Origin: Micromonospora saelicesensis
GTDB taxonomy: Bacteria > Actinomycetota > Actinomycetes > Mycobacteriales > Micromonosporaceae
NCBI RefSeq assembly: GCF_900091575.1
Contig: NZ_FMCR01000002.1
Span: forward strand, 1,076,741 to 1,140,740
DNA length: 64,000 nucleotides
Direction of reading: 5' to 3'
Below the pieces are notes generated by a model, which worked only from the letters and a program-made list of their open reading frames with translations, had not been told where the DNA came from and ran no database searches. A program made the position numbers and the translations under genes. Shown in pieces: positions 25,956 through 33,925 of this stretch (positions are counted from its first letter, which is position 1; the number at the start of each line of letters is the position of its first letter).

Positions 25956-26978
25956 ATGAAAGCAATCATCTACCGCGACCACGGCGGCCCCGACGTTCTC
26001 CAGTTCGTCGAGCGTGACCGGCCCACGCCCGAACCCGGCGAGGTGCGCGTCAGGGTTGCCGTGTCCGGGGTCAACCCGACCGACTGGCAGGCCCGCACCG
26101 GCGTTGCCCACCGCAAGCTCTTCCCCGAAATCACCCCGCACCTCGACGGCGCCGGTGTCGTCGACGCCGTCGGTGAAGGGGTTGACCCCGGCCGGGTCGG
26201 TCAGCGTGTGTGGCTGTTCATGGCCGCCGCCGGACGGCCCACCGGCACCGCCGCCGAGTTCACCGTCGTACCCGCCGATCAAGCGGTGCCGCTGCCAGAC
26301 GAGGCCGGCTTCGACGTCGGCGCGTCGCTCGGCGTCCCCGCGCTCACCGCACACCGCGCACTCACCGTCGCCGAGGACGGGCCACGCCGCCTACGCCCCG
26401 GGGCGCTCGACGGCAGGGTTGTGCTCGCCGCCGGCGGGGCCGGCGCGGTCGGGCACGCAGTGATCCAGCTCGCCCGATGGGCCGGCGCCACCGTGATCGC
26501 CACGGTCAGCGGCCCGGAGAAGGCGGCGCTGGCCACCGCAGCCGGAGCCCACCACACCGTCAACTATCGCGAGGGCGATCAAGCCGCCGCCGCCATCCGT
26601 GCGATCGCCCCTGACGGCGTCGACGTCGTCGCCGAGGTGGCGTTGGGCGCGAACCTGGCTCTGGACCTGGCCGTGCTGCGTACCCGCGGCACGATCGCGA
26701 CGTACGCCAACGAGGGCGGACATCCGGTCGAGCTGAACGTGGGTCAGCACATGGTGCTCAACACGCGCTTGCAGTTCCTGGTGCTCTACACGGCTGGGCC
26801 GCAGGCGCGTGCCACAGCCGTCGAGGACGTCACCGCCGCGATCCGTGACGGCGCCCTACCGGTCGGCGAGGCACACGGCCTGCCACTGCTCCGCTTTCCA
26901 CTGCGGCGCACCGCCGACGCTCACCGAGCGGTAGAAGCTGGCGCGATCGGCAAGGTACTGGTGGACGTCATGCCCTGA
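25956..26978 (+). CDS. NADPH:quinone reductase-like MDR oxidoreductase
   Basis: A 340-residue medium-chain dehydrogenase/reductase of the zinc-independent quinone reductase group. GroES-like N-domain (MKAIIYRDHGGPDVLQFVE, VSGVNPTDWQARTG). The Rossmann motif VVLAAGGAGAVGHAVIQLAR, the NADPH-related ATVIATVSGPEKAALA and DVVAEVALGANLALDLAVL follow. No structural zinc cysteines are seen. Probably reduces quinones or enones in electrophile stress under the divergent ArsR-type repressor. Confidence 0.93.
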   Translation: MKAIIYRDHGGPDVLQFVERDRPTPEPGEVRVRVAVSGVNPTDWQARTGVAHRKLFPEITPHLDGAGVVDAVGEGVDPGRVGQRVWLFMAAAGRPTGTAAEFTVVPADQAVPLPDEAGFDVGASLGVPALTAHRALTVAEDGPRRLRPGALDGRVVLAAGGAGAVGHAVIQLARWAGATVIATVSGPEKAALATAAGAHHTVNYREGDQAAAAIRAIAPDGVDVVAEVALGANLALDLAVLRTRGTIATYANEGGHPVELNVGQHMVLNTRLQFLVLYTAGPQARATAVEDVTAAIRDGALPVGEAHGLPLLRFPLRRTADAHRAVEAGAIGKVLVDVMP

Positions 26979-27053
26979 AGTGCGCCATGTGTCGGGTCGG
27001 GCGGACCAATAATCGGGCGTCTCGCCGGGCTGCGTCCACTAGCGTCCCGCCTC

Positions 27054-27656
27054 ATGGAGAACACCACCGTACGCACTGAACGCCTCGAGCTTCGCCCAGT
27101 GCGGGACGAGGACGTCGACCGGATCCTGGAGTACCGCAATCTGCCGCAGGTCACGCGCTGGCTACTCCGTACGCAGGTCGACAGTGCGTCCTTCCGCGCG
27201 GCATGGCGACGCGCGGCCGCAGACCCTGACGACCACAGCATGGCGGCCACGCTCGACGGCGTGGTGATCGGAACCGTCTCGCTCGACGTCGTCGACGGCA
27301 TGGGTCAACCCGGCATGCCACCACGGACCGAGGCCGAGCTCGGCTACATCTTCGATCCCGCCTACGGCGGACATGGGTACGCGACCGAGGCGGTCACCGC
27401 CGTGGTGGCGCACGCATTCGAGCGGCTGGGCATTCGGAGAATCACCGCCGGATGCTTCGCGGACAACCTCGCCTCGGTGCGAATCCTCGAGAAGGTCGGC
27501 ATGCGTCGTGAGCAGCACGGCGTCGGCGATTCCTGGCACGCCGAACTGGGCTGGGTGGACGGCTACACCTACGCCCTCCTCGCCGACGCATGGCATGGAG
27601 AGGCAGCACCGTCGGAGCAGCCGATCGCGTCCGCACCGGTGCCGCGGGCACGGTGA
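27054..27656 (+). CDS. GNAT N-acetyltransferase (RimJ/RimL-like)
   Basis: A 200-residue GNAT protein. TERLELRPVRDEDVDRILEY at the N-terminus, ELGYIFDPAYGGHGYATEAV containing the acetyl-CoA loop, ITAGCFADNLASVRILEKVG, then MRREQHGVGDSWHAELG. Substrate unknown. The C-terminal tail (GEAAPSEQPIASAPVPRAR) is disordered. Confidence 0.9.
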   Translation: MENTTVRTERLELRPVRDEDVDRILEYRNLPQVTRWLLRTQVDSASFRAAWRRAAADPDDHSMAATLDGVVIGTVSLDVVDGMGQPGMPPRTEAELGYIFDPAYGGHGYATEAVTAVVAHAFERLGIRRITAGCFADNLASVRILEKVGMRREQHGVGDSWHAELGWVDGYTYALLADAWHGEAAPSEQPIASAPVPRAR

Positions 27657-27715
27657 ACCACCAGCGCATCGTCGACGGCGCTCGCGCTGTCCCGGCCGGG
27701 CCGGCCGCGACGAGG

Positions 27716-28255
27716 CTAGCCGCTGGTGGACTCCAGTTGGTCGAAGGCCATGCTCCACCAGGACTTCGGGTCGGCGAACGCGGACGAGTCGACGCCCATC
27801 AGTTCCTCGCGGATCGAGGCGGCGCGGGCGGCGCGGGCCCGACCGCCCGGGTCCGTGGCGATGAGCTGCCCGAGCCGGTAGAGGAACTCGACGAACGCGG
27901 CGAAGGTCGCGTTGACCGTCTCGAAGTTGGGGGTCTCCAGATCCAGCAACACGACGCCGCCGGTCAGCGCGTCGAGGCAGAAGAGCAACTGCGGGTCCTC
28001 GGGTGAGCTGCCGAGGACGATGTGGATGCGCGGGCTGGCCTCGCCGATCTCGATCTTCAGCTTGGAGAACAACTCCATGCCGGGGACGTCGACGTCGATG
28101 GTGAACAGGATCGGCACGTCGACCGGGATGGCCCCGAACGGCGGGAAGACCTCTGGCGTCAGCGGGCCGAGGACGTCGTCGAACCGGTCGACCGGGAAGT
28201 AGATCATCCCATCGGCACCCCAGAGCGCCGTGAGCTCCTCATGTGTCGCGGTCAA
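27716..28255 (-). CDS. SUKH-4-type immunity protein
   Basis: A 179-residue protein resembling the SUKH-4 immunity family. It shows LTALWGADGMIYFPVDRFD, PEVFPPFGAIPVDVPIL, RIHIVLGSSPEDPQLLFCL and TVNATFAAFVEFLYRL. SUKH proteins bind and neutralise toxin domains of polymorphic toxins. Last gene of the six-gene toxin operon. It uses a TTG start overlapping the previous stop (TTGA). It may protect against the nuclease encoded two genes upstream, or against a related foreign toxin. Confidence 0.85.
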   Translation of the reverse strand: MTATHEELTALWGADGMIYFPVDRFDDVLGPLTPEVFPPFGAIPVDVPILFTIDVDVPGMELFSKLKIEIGEASPRIHIVLGSSPEDPQLLFCLDALTGGVVLLDLETPNFETVNATFAAFVEFLYRLGQLIATDPGGRARAARAASIREELMGVDSSAFADPKSWWSMAFDQLESTSG

Positions 28256-28794
28256 TCGTCCGCCTCCTCGTCATCGTCACCGGGCGTGGTGAGACCGTGC
28301 TCGTCGAGGAAGCGCCACCACTCGTCGTCGTCGAAGGCGACTTCGCCGTACCCGGCGCCGAAGACGTAGTAGCCGAGGAACGAGTCGAGGTCCGGCGCGA
28401 CGTCGAGGAACATCTCACGCATGAACCACTCGTCGGTGGTCTCCGCCGGGAAGTACCAGACCGCGCCGGTGTCGCGTCGGATCAGCAGCGGCTCGTCGTT
28501 CAGCGTGCCGATGACCAGCCACTCGGCGGGTTCGTCGGCGACGCCGGTGAACTCGGGCATCTGCTCGAGGTAGTACTGGATGTCGTCGAGGTCCGCGACT
28601 GCGGGCAGGTCGAACGCGCCGGCCAGGATGCCGTTGGCGGTCTCCAGTAACTCCCGGACCGGCTGCGGCAGCTCGGCGGGGATCTGGTCGGCCGGAGCGC
28701 CCTCGTTGATCTGTGCCCACGCCAGCGTCGCCGGCTGGTCCGCTTCCAGGTCGGTACGCAGCTCCACGATGAGCTCCCGCAACTCGGGATTCAA
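28252..28794 (-). CDS. SMI1/KNR4 (SUKH)-like immunity protein
   Basis: A 180-residue acidic protein with the SUKH pattern: LPQPVRELLETANGILAGAF, EPAEWLVIGTLNDEPLLIRR, TGAVWYFPAETTDE, LDSFLGYYVFGAGYGE and a DDDEEADD tail. Located immediately after the nuclease gene (TTGA overlap), the standard position of the cognate immunity gene. The strong acidity would suit neutralisation of a basic nuclease. Confidence 0.82.
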   Translation of the reverse strand: MNPELRELIVELRTDLEADQPATLAWAQINEGAPADQIPAELPQPVRELLETANGILAGAFDLPAVADLDDIQYYLEQMPEFTGVADEPAEWLVIGTLNDEPLLIRRDTGAVWYFPAETTDEWFMREMFLDVAPDLDSFLGYYVFGAGYGEVAFDDDEWWRFLDEHGLTTPGDDDEEADD

Positions 28795-29321
28795 TCCACT
28801 ACCTCTATTCGGATCGGTGTGCCATCGGGCAGGTTCATGATCTGACGCCAGATTTGCCCGCCGACATCCCAGTTTGTTCTACCGTCCAAGAGCTTCAGAT
28901 TACTAACGTCGTCGGCGCCGCCGAGTTGCAGCTCCCACACATGGTCGGGCTGCTGCTTACGGAGTCGGGCGGCGAGGGCGTTCGCCATCTTCTTGTCGTG
29001 GGGCCAGTACTTGTCGAAGATCTTCTGCCGGATGCGCTTCTTGTAGTCGGCCGTGATCTTCTTGTCCCGAGCGACCGGGTTCGCCTGTTTGAACAGCTTG
29101 CCCTCGTCGCTGAGCTTCTTCAGCGCGTTCATCTTGCGGTCGAACTGTCCGCGCGCGTGGAACGACTTGCGCTGCACCTTGATCGTGACCTCGGGCAGGT
29201 CGTTGTTGCGCACCACCGGCTTGGCGGCGGCCTTCTTCACCGCCGCGCGGACGCCCTTGCCGACCTTCGGCTTACCCGCGCCACCGCGCTTCTTCGAGCT
29301 CTTCGGCGCCCGGCTAGGCAT
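28791..29321 (-). CDS. HNH-like nuclease toxin domain protein, separate from its carrier
   Basis: A 176-residue strongly basic protein. Residues 1-40 are Lys/Ala-rich and disordered. The C-terminal domain (about 90-176) contains PDHVWELQLGGADDVSNLKL and DGRTNWDVGGQIWRQI, the DHxxELQLGG...N pattern of HNH/treble-clef nuclease toxins at the ends of polymorphic toxins. It overlaps the preceding carrier gene by 8 nt and the following SUKH gene by 4 nt. In relatives such domains are usually fused to the secretion domain; here they are separate ORFs. Predicted to cut DNA in competitor cells. Confidence 0.8.
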   Translation of the reverse strand: MPSRAPKSSKKRGGAGKPKVGKGVRAAVKKAAAKPVVRNNDLPEVTIKVQRKSFHARGQFDRKMNALKKLSDEGKLFKQANPVARDKKITADYKKRIRQKIFDKYWPHDKKMANALAARLRKQQPDHVWELQLGGADDVSNLKLLDGRTNWDVGGQIWRQIMNLPDGTPIRIEVVD

Positions 29322-29808
29322 CGAGGAGCTCCTGGATCACCTGGTCGATCAGCAGACCGACGATCTCTCGCGTAATCATCTGGAAGATCGGGACCTCGGC
29401 CAGCGACGCGCCGAACGTGACGACGGCGGTGGCGATCGCCTGAGCCACCGCGAAGGCGAGGATCGCGAGCTGCACGATCACTTGGATCTTCAGCGCGAGC
29501 ACGATCGCAGCGGCGATGATCAGCCCCGTCCCGATCAGCATCGCGGCCTGGGAGTAGTCCGGCAGCGTTCCGGGACCGCTCTCCGGGTTGGCCCACCACT
29601 TCTGGAACGCCTGCATCGACTCGCCCTGGTGCTGCGACCAGATCGCCGCCGCAGCCGAACCGGCCTCCCCGGAGGCGTCGGCGACCGTGCCGGAGAAGTC
29701 CAGCCAGGCCTGGCCCATCTCGAACAGCTTTTCCTCGTCGGCCTCGGGCCAGCTGTAGCCGATCCAGCCGAGTGCCGTGATCAGTTCACCTGGGAGTTGG
29801 AGTCCCAT
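29314..29808 (-). CDS. WXG100/PPE-like carrier protein with C-terminal hydrophobic region
   Basis: A 164-residue protein. Its start, MGLQLPGELITALGWIGYSW followed by PEADEEKLFEMGQAW, matches the N-terminal helical domain of actinobacterial type VII-secreted polymorphic toxins. Residues about 90-150 are hydrophobic (AAMLIGTGLIIAAAIVLALK, VIVQLAILAFAVAQAIATAV), typical of a membrane-translocation segment. It then stops, overlapping the nuclease ORF by 8 nt (ATGCCTAG). Likely exported by an ESX-type system with the WXG100 protein; no ESX core genes are present here. Confidence 0.8.
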   Translation of the reverse strand: MGLQLPGELITALGWIGYSWPEADEEKLFEMGQAWLDFSGTVADASGEAGSAAAAIWSQHQGESMQAFQKWWANPESGPGTLPDYSQAAMLIGTGLIIAAAIVLALKIQVIVQLAILAFAVAQAIATAVVTFGASLAEVPIFQMITREIVGLLIDQVIQELLDA

Positions 29809-29812
29809 GCCG

Positions 29813-30136
29813 TCACCCCAGCATTCCCTGGATGTCCCGCAGCGCGCCCGCGGCGGCGTCCTCGACCAGCTCGAAGTTGTCGGCCATCTTCGTCAGGTCG
29901 CTGCCGGCCGAGCCGATCTCCTCGGCGGCCACGCCGATGCAGTCCAGAACCCAGGTGGACGCCTCCGTGTACGCGATGCCGATCAGCGAGCCGATGTCGT
30001 CGGCACCCCACGGCTCGCCGTACCCCTGCATCTTGGCCTCGAAGCTCTCCAACTGCCCGATGAAGCGTTCGGCGGCGCCGATGACCTCATCGCCGCCGGA
30101 ACGCAGCAGCGCGGGCTCGACCTCGAAGCCGTTCAC
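29813..30136 (-). CDS. WXG100/ESAT-6-like protein
   Basis: A 107-residue helical-hairpin protein. AERFIGQLESFEAKMQGYGE, then PWGADDIGSLIGIAYTEAST: the W-G-x turn sits between two long helices, as in WXG100 substrates of type VII secretion. The second half (LTKMADNFELVEDAAAGAL) matches the helical C-terminal segment of ESX-like partners. GTG start overlaps the YbaB-like stop (GTGA); the stop lies 4 bp from the carrier gene. Probably the secretion partner of the carrier protein. Confidence 0.83.
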   Translation of the reverse strand: MNGFEVEPALLRSGGDEVIGAAERFIGQLESFEAKMQGYGEPWGADDIGSLIGIAYTEASTWVLDCIGVAAEEIGSAGSDLTKMADNFELVEDAAAGALRDIQGMLG

Positions 30137-30555
30137 CGGGAACCTCCTCGGGCCATTCGCTCCTGCGCGTCCGTGAGCGCCTGCAGGAACGCACCGAGCC
30201 GCGGCACGGCCGTGTCACGAACCTGCTCCAGCTGCTCGGTGAGCTGTGAGAGGTCGCCGGAGGCCACCGCCGGGCCGCCGCCGCGCATCGAGTCGATCGC
30301 CGCGTTCACGGCCGCGATCACGTGGTCGCAGACCTCGACCGCGCCGAGCCGCATCATCCGTGGGTCCAGCGTCAGCGACTCCAGCCGGCCATCGGCGCCG
30401 AACTCGGCACGGACCTGCCCCTCGGCGGACTCACCGACCCGACGCAGCCGCGCGGCCTCCTCGTCCTCCGGCGCAGCGCCGGCGGCGCGCAACGCACCAA
30501 CCGTCGCGTCCAGCATGCGAGCGAACTCTCCGCTCGTCGGCTCATTCACCGACAT
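30133..30555 (-). CDS. YbaB/EbfC-like protein of a WXG100 toxin operon
   Basis: A 140-residue protein of the YbaB/EbfC type seen at the head of actinobacterial WXG100-toxin operons. SAEGQVRAEFGADGRLESLT and LDPRMMRLGAVEVCDHVIAA match the YbaB core, followed by a helical C-terminus. YbaB proteins bind DNA; a regulatory or chaperone role in these operons is unproven. First gene of the operon. ATG follows GGAGG. Confidence 0.8.
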   Translation of the reverse strand: MSVNEPTSGEFARMLDATVGALRAAGAAPEDEEAARLRRVGESAEGQVRAEFGADGRLESLTLDPRMMRLGAVEVCDHVIAAVNAAIDSMRGGGPAVASGDLSQLTEQLEQVRDTAVPRLGAFLQALTDAQERMARGGSR

Positions 30556-30744
30556 GCGCCCTCCATCGATCGCCTCCGAGACAGTGGGAAGCGTAGTCAG
30601 ATCCGGCAAACCGTGTGAACCCGCGAGGTGGACGTTCCATCGACGCCCGTCGACGGGTGCGGCCCATCGACGAAGCTGCACGCAACGGGGGTACGCCCGA
30701 CGCAGGTCCCTCGACCGGCGCACCTGGCAGCGGCTAAGTACCGC

Positions 30745-31212
30745 TCAAGGCTGGAAGTACTCCGACATCACGCGGCTGACCCATTCCGGCTGCTCGACGT
30801 TCACCGGGACGAACTCCACCATCGTCGGCTTCAGGTCGACAACCGGGGTGCCCGAGACCGCGTCGAGACCCACCACCGTCAATTCGCGGCCGTGGACGGA
30901 TTCGATGGCGCAGCACGTCACTCCGATGCGGTTTGGTCTGCGAGGGCCGCGGCCGGCGAATACACCAACGGGCGGGAGGTCGGAGCGACCACGGTAGGGA
31001 CGGGGTTCGCGGTGATCACCGTGTGCTGGGAACTGGTCGAAGACAAAGAGGACTTCCACATGGGAGAAGCCCTCCAGGCCCTGGAGGCACAAATCACCGA
31101 AGCGCTCGTCGATGGTGATCGTGCTGCGGACGGCACCCCAGTTGTCCGTGTGCTGGACATCGGTCCTGTCATTCCGGACCGTACCGATCGGGGTGATCTC
31201 GAAGCTGAGCAT
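30745..31212 (-). CDS. trmO: TrmO/TsaA-type tRNA N6-threonylcarbamoyladenosine methyltransferase
   Basis: A 155-residue protein of the TsaA/TrmO family, which N6-methylates t6A37 of threonine tRNA using SAM. Conserved segments are ITPIGTVRNDR, LEGFSHVEVLFVFDQF, the SAM-binding region GVFAGRGPRRPNRIGVTCCA, ELTVVGLDAVSGTPVVDLKP and EQPEWVSRVMSEYF. Length fits short bacterial forms with the catalytic domain only. Distant actinobacterial TsaA-domain paralogues exist, so the tRNA role is probable rather than certain. Confidence 0.82.
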   Translation of the reverse strand: MLSFEITPIGTVRNDRTDVQHTDNWGAVRSTITIDERFGDLCLQGLEGFSHVEVLFVFDQFPAHGDHREPRPYRGRSDLPPVGVFAGRGPRRPNRIGVTCCAIESVHGRELTVVGLDAVSGTPVVDLKPTMVEFVPVNVEQPEWVSRVMSEYFQP

Positions 31213-31270
31213 GACGTGAGGCTAGTTGCCGCACGCGACCGGCGGCATGCACGAGCACCCGATCAAGGAG

Positions 31271-32254
31271 TCAGGCCAGGGTTGCGCTGGCGGCGGTCCT
31301 GGCGAAGCGGCGGGCCAGGTGGCCGAAGGCGTCGACAAGCTCGGTGGGGCCGACAACGTCGATCTCGGTGTCGAACCGGGCCATGGCAGCGGCCAGGCTG
31401 GGCCAGGACCAGGAGCCGAGAGTGAGCCGGCAGCGGCCCGAACCAAGGTCCTCGACGGTCCCGTCGCGGCTGTAGAGGGCCACTGTGGCGGCCGGCAGGT
31501 CGAGGATCGCGGTGCCCTGGCAGGGCCAGGCGACGACGCCGTCGTCGGCACCGCGGAACCTGCCGGTGACAAAGGTGGCCACGTCGTCGCCGGGCAGTTC
31601 CCTCGGCGTGAAGCGGGGTCCGTTCGGGATGCGCAGGGTGATCCGGTCGGCGCGGAAGGTACGCCAGGCTGACCGGTCGAGGTCCCACGCGACGAGGTAC
31701 CAGCGTCCGTCCCAGGTGACGAGGTGGTGCGGCTCGACGCGGCGCGGGGGTTTGTCCACAGCCTCGGGGCCGTAGCCGAAGCGGAGGGTCTCGTGAGCTT
31801 GCACGGCGGAACTGATCGCCAGGAGCACGTCGTCGTCGATCGGGCCGCCCGGTCGGGTGACGGGCCGTTCGACGGCGGTGACCTGGAGGGCGTTGACGCG
31901 GTGCCGGAGCCGGGACGGCATGACCTGCCGGATCGTGGTCAATGCGCGTGCTGCCGCTTCGCCGGTGCCGTCGCCCAGGGTGGTGGCGGCAATCTGCAGC
32001 GCGAGGGTGAGGGCGACGGCCTGCTCGTCGTCGAAGAGCAGAGGCGGTAGTTCGGTGCCGGCGCTGAGCCGGTAGCCACCGTCGGGACCCTTCACGGCCG
32101 CGATCGGGTAGCCGAGTTCGCGCAGCCGGTCGACGTCGCGGCGCACCGTCCGCAGGCTGATGTCGAGCCGCTCGGCCAGGACCGTGCCCGGCCAGTCGCG
32201 GCGCGCTTGAAGGAGCGACAACAGGGCCAACAGTCGACCCGAGGTCTTCGGCAT
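31271..32254 (-). CDS. YafY-type HTH/WYL transcriptional regulator
   Basis: A 327-residue regulator. N-terminal DeoR/HTH_11 domain (TVLAERLDISLRTVRRDVDR, LRELGYPIAAVKGPDGGYRL); central WYL domain (about 140-225) with WDGRWYLVAWDLDRSAWRTF; WCX-like C-terminal part (YSRDGTVEDLGSGRCRLTLG). Actinobacterial members often repress a divergent VOC or DUF gene. A perfect inverted repeat between this start and the divergent VOC gene supports that arrangement. Confidence 0.93.
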   Translation of the reverse strand: MPKTSGRLLALLSLLQARRDWPGTVLAERLDISLRTVRRDVDRLRELGYPIAAVKGPDGGYRLSAGTELPPLLFDDEQAVALTLALQIAATTLGDGTGEAAARALTTIRQVMPSRLRHRVNALQVTAVERPVTRPGGPIDDDVLLAISSAVQAHETLRFGYGPEAVDKPPRRVEPHHLVTWDGRWYLVAWDLDRSAWRTFRADRITLRIPNGPRFTPRELPGDDVATFVTGRFRGADDGVVAWPCQGTAILDLPAATVALYSRDGTVEDLGSGRCRLTLGSWSWPSLAAAMARFDTEIDVVGPTELVDAFGHLARRFARTAASATLA

Positions 32255-32272
32255 GAATGGAATCTATTCGCA

Positions 32273-32297
32273 GTAGGTGACACATCCTGTCACCTAC
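32273..32297. promoter_or_regulatory. Perfect 10-bp inverted repeat, probable WYL-regulator operator
   Basis: GTAGGTGACA - CATCC - TGTCACCTAC, perfect arms, lies 19 bp upstream of the WYL regulator start and 69 bp upstream of the divergent VOC gene. Probable binding site of the regulator, controlling both genes. Half-site GTAGGTGACA. Confidence 0.85.
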
Positions 32298-32365
32298 GTC
32301 GTCAACCCTTGGTGCTGACGCCGGCCGGACACCGTTGCCGGAAACAAACTTCACCAGGAGTCTCG

Positions 32366-32833
32366 ATGAGCATCACCACGACCACCCACCTCAACTTCCG
32401 GGGCAACGCCCGGGAGGCGCTGGAGTTCTACCACTCGGTGTTCGGCGGCGAGATCATGGTGATCACGTACGGCGATTTCGGGATGCCGAAGGAGCTGCCC
32501 GACGCCGGCAAGACCGTTTGGGGCCAGGTCGCCACCGACGACGGATTCCGCGTCATGGCTTACGACGTGCCCAGCCGGGCCGGAGCCGGGATCGCCCCGT
32601 TGCCCTCCACGCGCCGTGAGAACGGCATGACGCTGACCAGCGAGCCGTTCTTCCTGTCCGTCCGCGGCGAGAGTGTCGAAGAGGTCGGCGCGCTGTGGGA
32701 GAAGCTGGCCGATGGCGCCACTGTCGTCGAGGCGTACGGCCCGGCGCAGTGGGCACCGGCGTTCGGGATGCTGACCGACCGCTTCGGCATCACCTGGATC
32801 CTCGACGTCGCCGCCCAGCACGCCGACGCCTGA
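32366..32833 (+). CDS. PhnB-like VOC-family protein
   Basis: A 155-residue VOC protein of the PhnB/3-demethylubiquinone-methyltransferase-like type. THLNFRGNAREALEFYHSVF and GGEIMVITYGDFGMP at the N-terminus, FFLSVRGESVEEVGALWEKL, then FGMLTDRFGITWILDV at the end. ATG preceded by CAGGAG. Probably expressed when the divergent WYL regulator is released. Biochemical activity of this subgroup is generally unknown. Confidence 0.88.
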   Translation: MSITTTTHLNFRGNAREALEFYHSVFGGEIMVITYGDFGMPKELPDAGKTVWGQVATDDGFRVMAYDVPSRAGAGIAPLPSTRRENGMTLTSEPFFLSVRGESVEEVGALWEKLADGATVVEAYGPAQWAPAFGMLTDRFGITWILDVAAQHADA

Positions 32834-32851
32834 TCCTCGCCCTCAGCCAAC

Positions 32852-32886
32852 GGGATGGGGCCGTCGCAACCCGACGGCCCCATCCC
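32852..32886. terminator. Bidirectional hairpin terminator
   Basis: Perfect 15-bp stem (arms 32852-32866 and 32872-32886) with a 5-nt loop between the convergent VOC gene and sensor kinase gene. No U-tract. Confidence 0.8.
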
Positions 32887-32908
32887 GCCACTCCGAGCGT
32901 TCGTTCCC

Positions 32909-33925
32909 TCAGGCGGTCGCCAGGCGGACCATGAACTGGCAGCCGTCGGAGGTGTTGCGCACCTCGACCCGACCGCCGTGCGCCTCCACCAGGCCATGAA
33001 CAATGGCCAGGCCGAGCCCTCCGGACGCCCCACCGTCACCGGGGCCGGGCGTGCGGGCCGGCTCGCCACGGAACGCGATGTCGAAGACCCGGGGAAGATC
33101 GGCCGGGGGAATGCCGCCACAGGTGTCGGCAACCGACAGCCAGGCGTGATCGTCCTCCCGGCCGGCTTCGATGCGTACGGTGCCGTCGGCCGGGGTGTAG
33201 CGGACCGCGTTGAGCAGGAGGTTCGCCACGACCCGGGCCAACTCCGGTTCGCTCGCGGCGACCGTCGGCCACCCCGACTCGCTGGCGATCAACTTGATCC
33301 GGCGGGCGTCGGCCAACGGGATGGTGCTGGCCAGCGCGTCCGAGACCACCTCTCCGAGCGGCACCGCCGTCAACGACAACCGCAACGCTCCCGCGTTGAT
33401 CCGGGACAGCTCGAACAGGTCGTCGACGAGTCGGGTCATCCGGTCGGTCTCCAGTCGGATGCGCCGGTGGTACTCGTCGACCGTGTCCGGATCACGCACC
33501 ACCCGGTCCTCCAGCGCCTCCGCCATGGCCCTCAGCCCGGCGAGCGGGGTCCGCAGGTCGTGGGAGACCCAGGCGACCAGGTCGCGCCGGCCCTTCTCCA
33601 GTTGCCGTTCCCGCTCCCGGGCCTGGTCGCGCCAGACGGCGGCGCGGGCCAGTCGCCGGCCGAAGTGCCCGCCAACGGCGAGGCTGACCACCGCCGCCGC
33701 CGCGACGGTGATCAGGACCACCTCAAGGTCGTGCGCGGAGAGGAACATCGCTTCCGCGACCGCCATCACCCCGACGGCGACGGCGACCACAGTCGTGGTG
33801 AGCAGCACGTTGAGGTGCACGGTGATCGAGCTGCGTCGAAGCGCGCGGAGCAGCACCGCACCAGCGAGCCCGATGCCGAGTGCCGCACCGAGGGCGATCG
33901 CGAAGATCAGGAGTACGTCACGCAT
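32909..33925 (-). CDS. Sensor histidine kinase (HisKA/HATPase_c)
   Basis: A 338-residue kinase. Three hydrophobic N-terminal segments (about 5-27, 40-60 and 68-88) form the membrane part with almost no extracytoplasmic domain, suggesting intramembrane or partner-mediated sensing. HisKA motif VSHDLRTPLAG (His122), N-box LLLNAVRYTPADGT, then CGGIPPADLPRVFDIAFRGE and SGGLGLAIVHGLVEAHGGRV. It overlaps the response regulator stop by 8 nt (ATGCGTGA). Together they probably control the neighbouring glycan/redox genes through CGTAAG repeats. Confidence 0.94.
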   Translation of the reverse strand: MRDVLLIFAIALGAALGIGLAGAVLLRALRRSSITVHLNVLLTTTVVAVAVGVMAVAEAMFLSAHDLEVVLITVAAAAVVSLAVGGHFGRRLARAAVWRDQARERERQLEKGRRDLVAWVSHDLRTPLAGLRAMAEALEDRVVRDPDTVDEYHRRIRLETDRMTRLVDDLFELSRINAGALRLSLTAVPLGEVVSDALASTIPLADARRIKLIASESGWPTVAASEPELARVVANLLLNAVRYTPADGTVRIEAGREDDHAWLSVADTCGGIPPADLPRVFDIAFRGEPARTPGPGDGGASGGLGLAIVHGLVEAHGGRVEVRNTSDGCQFMVRLATA

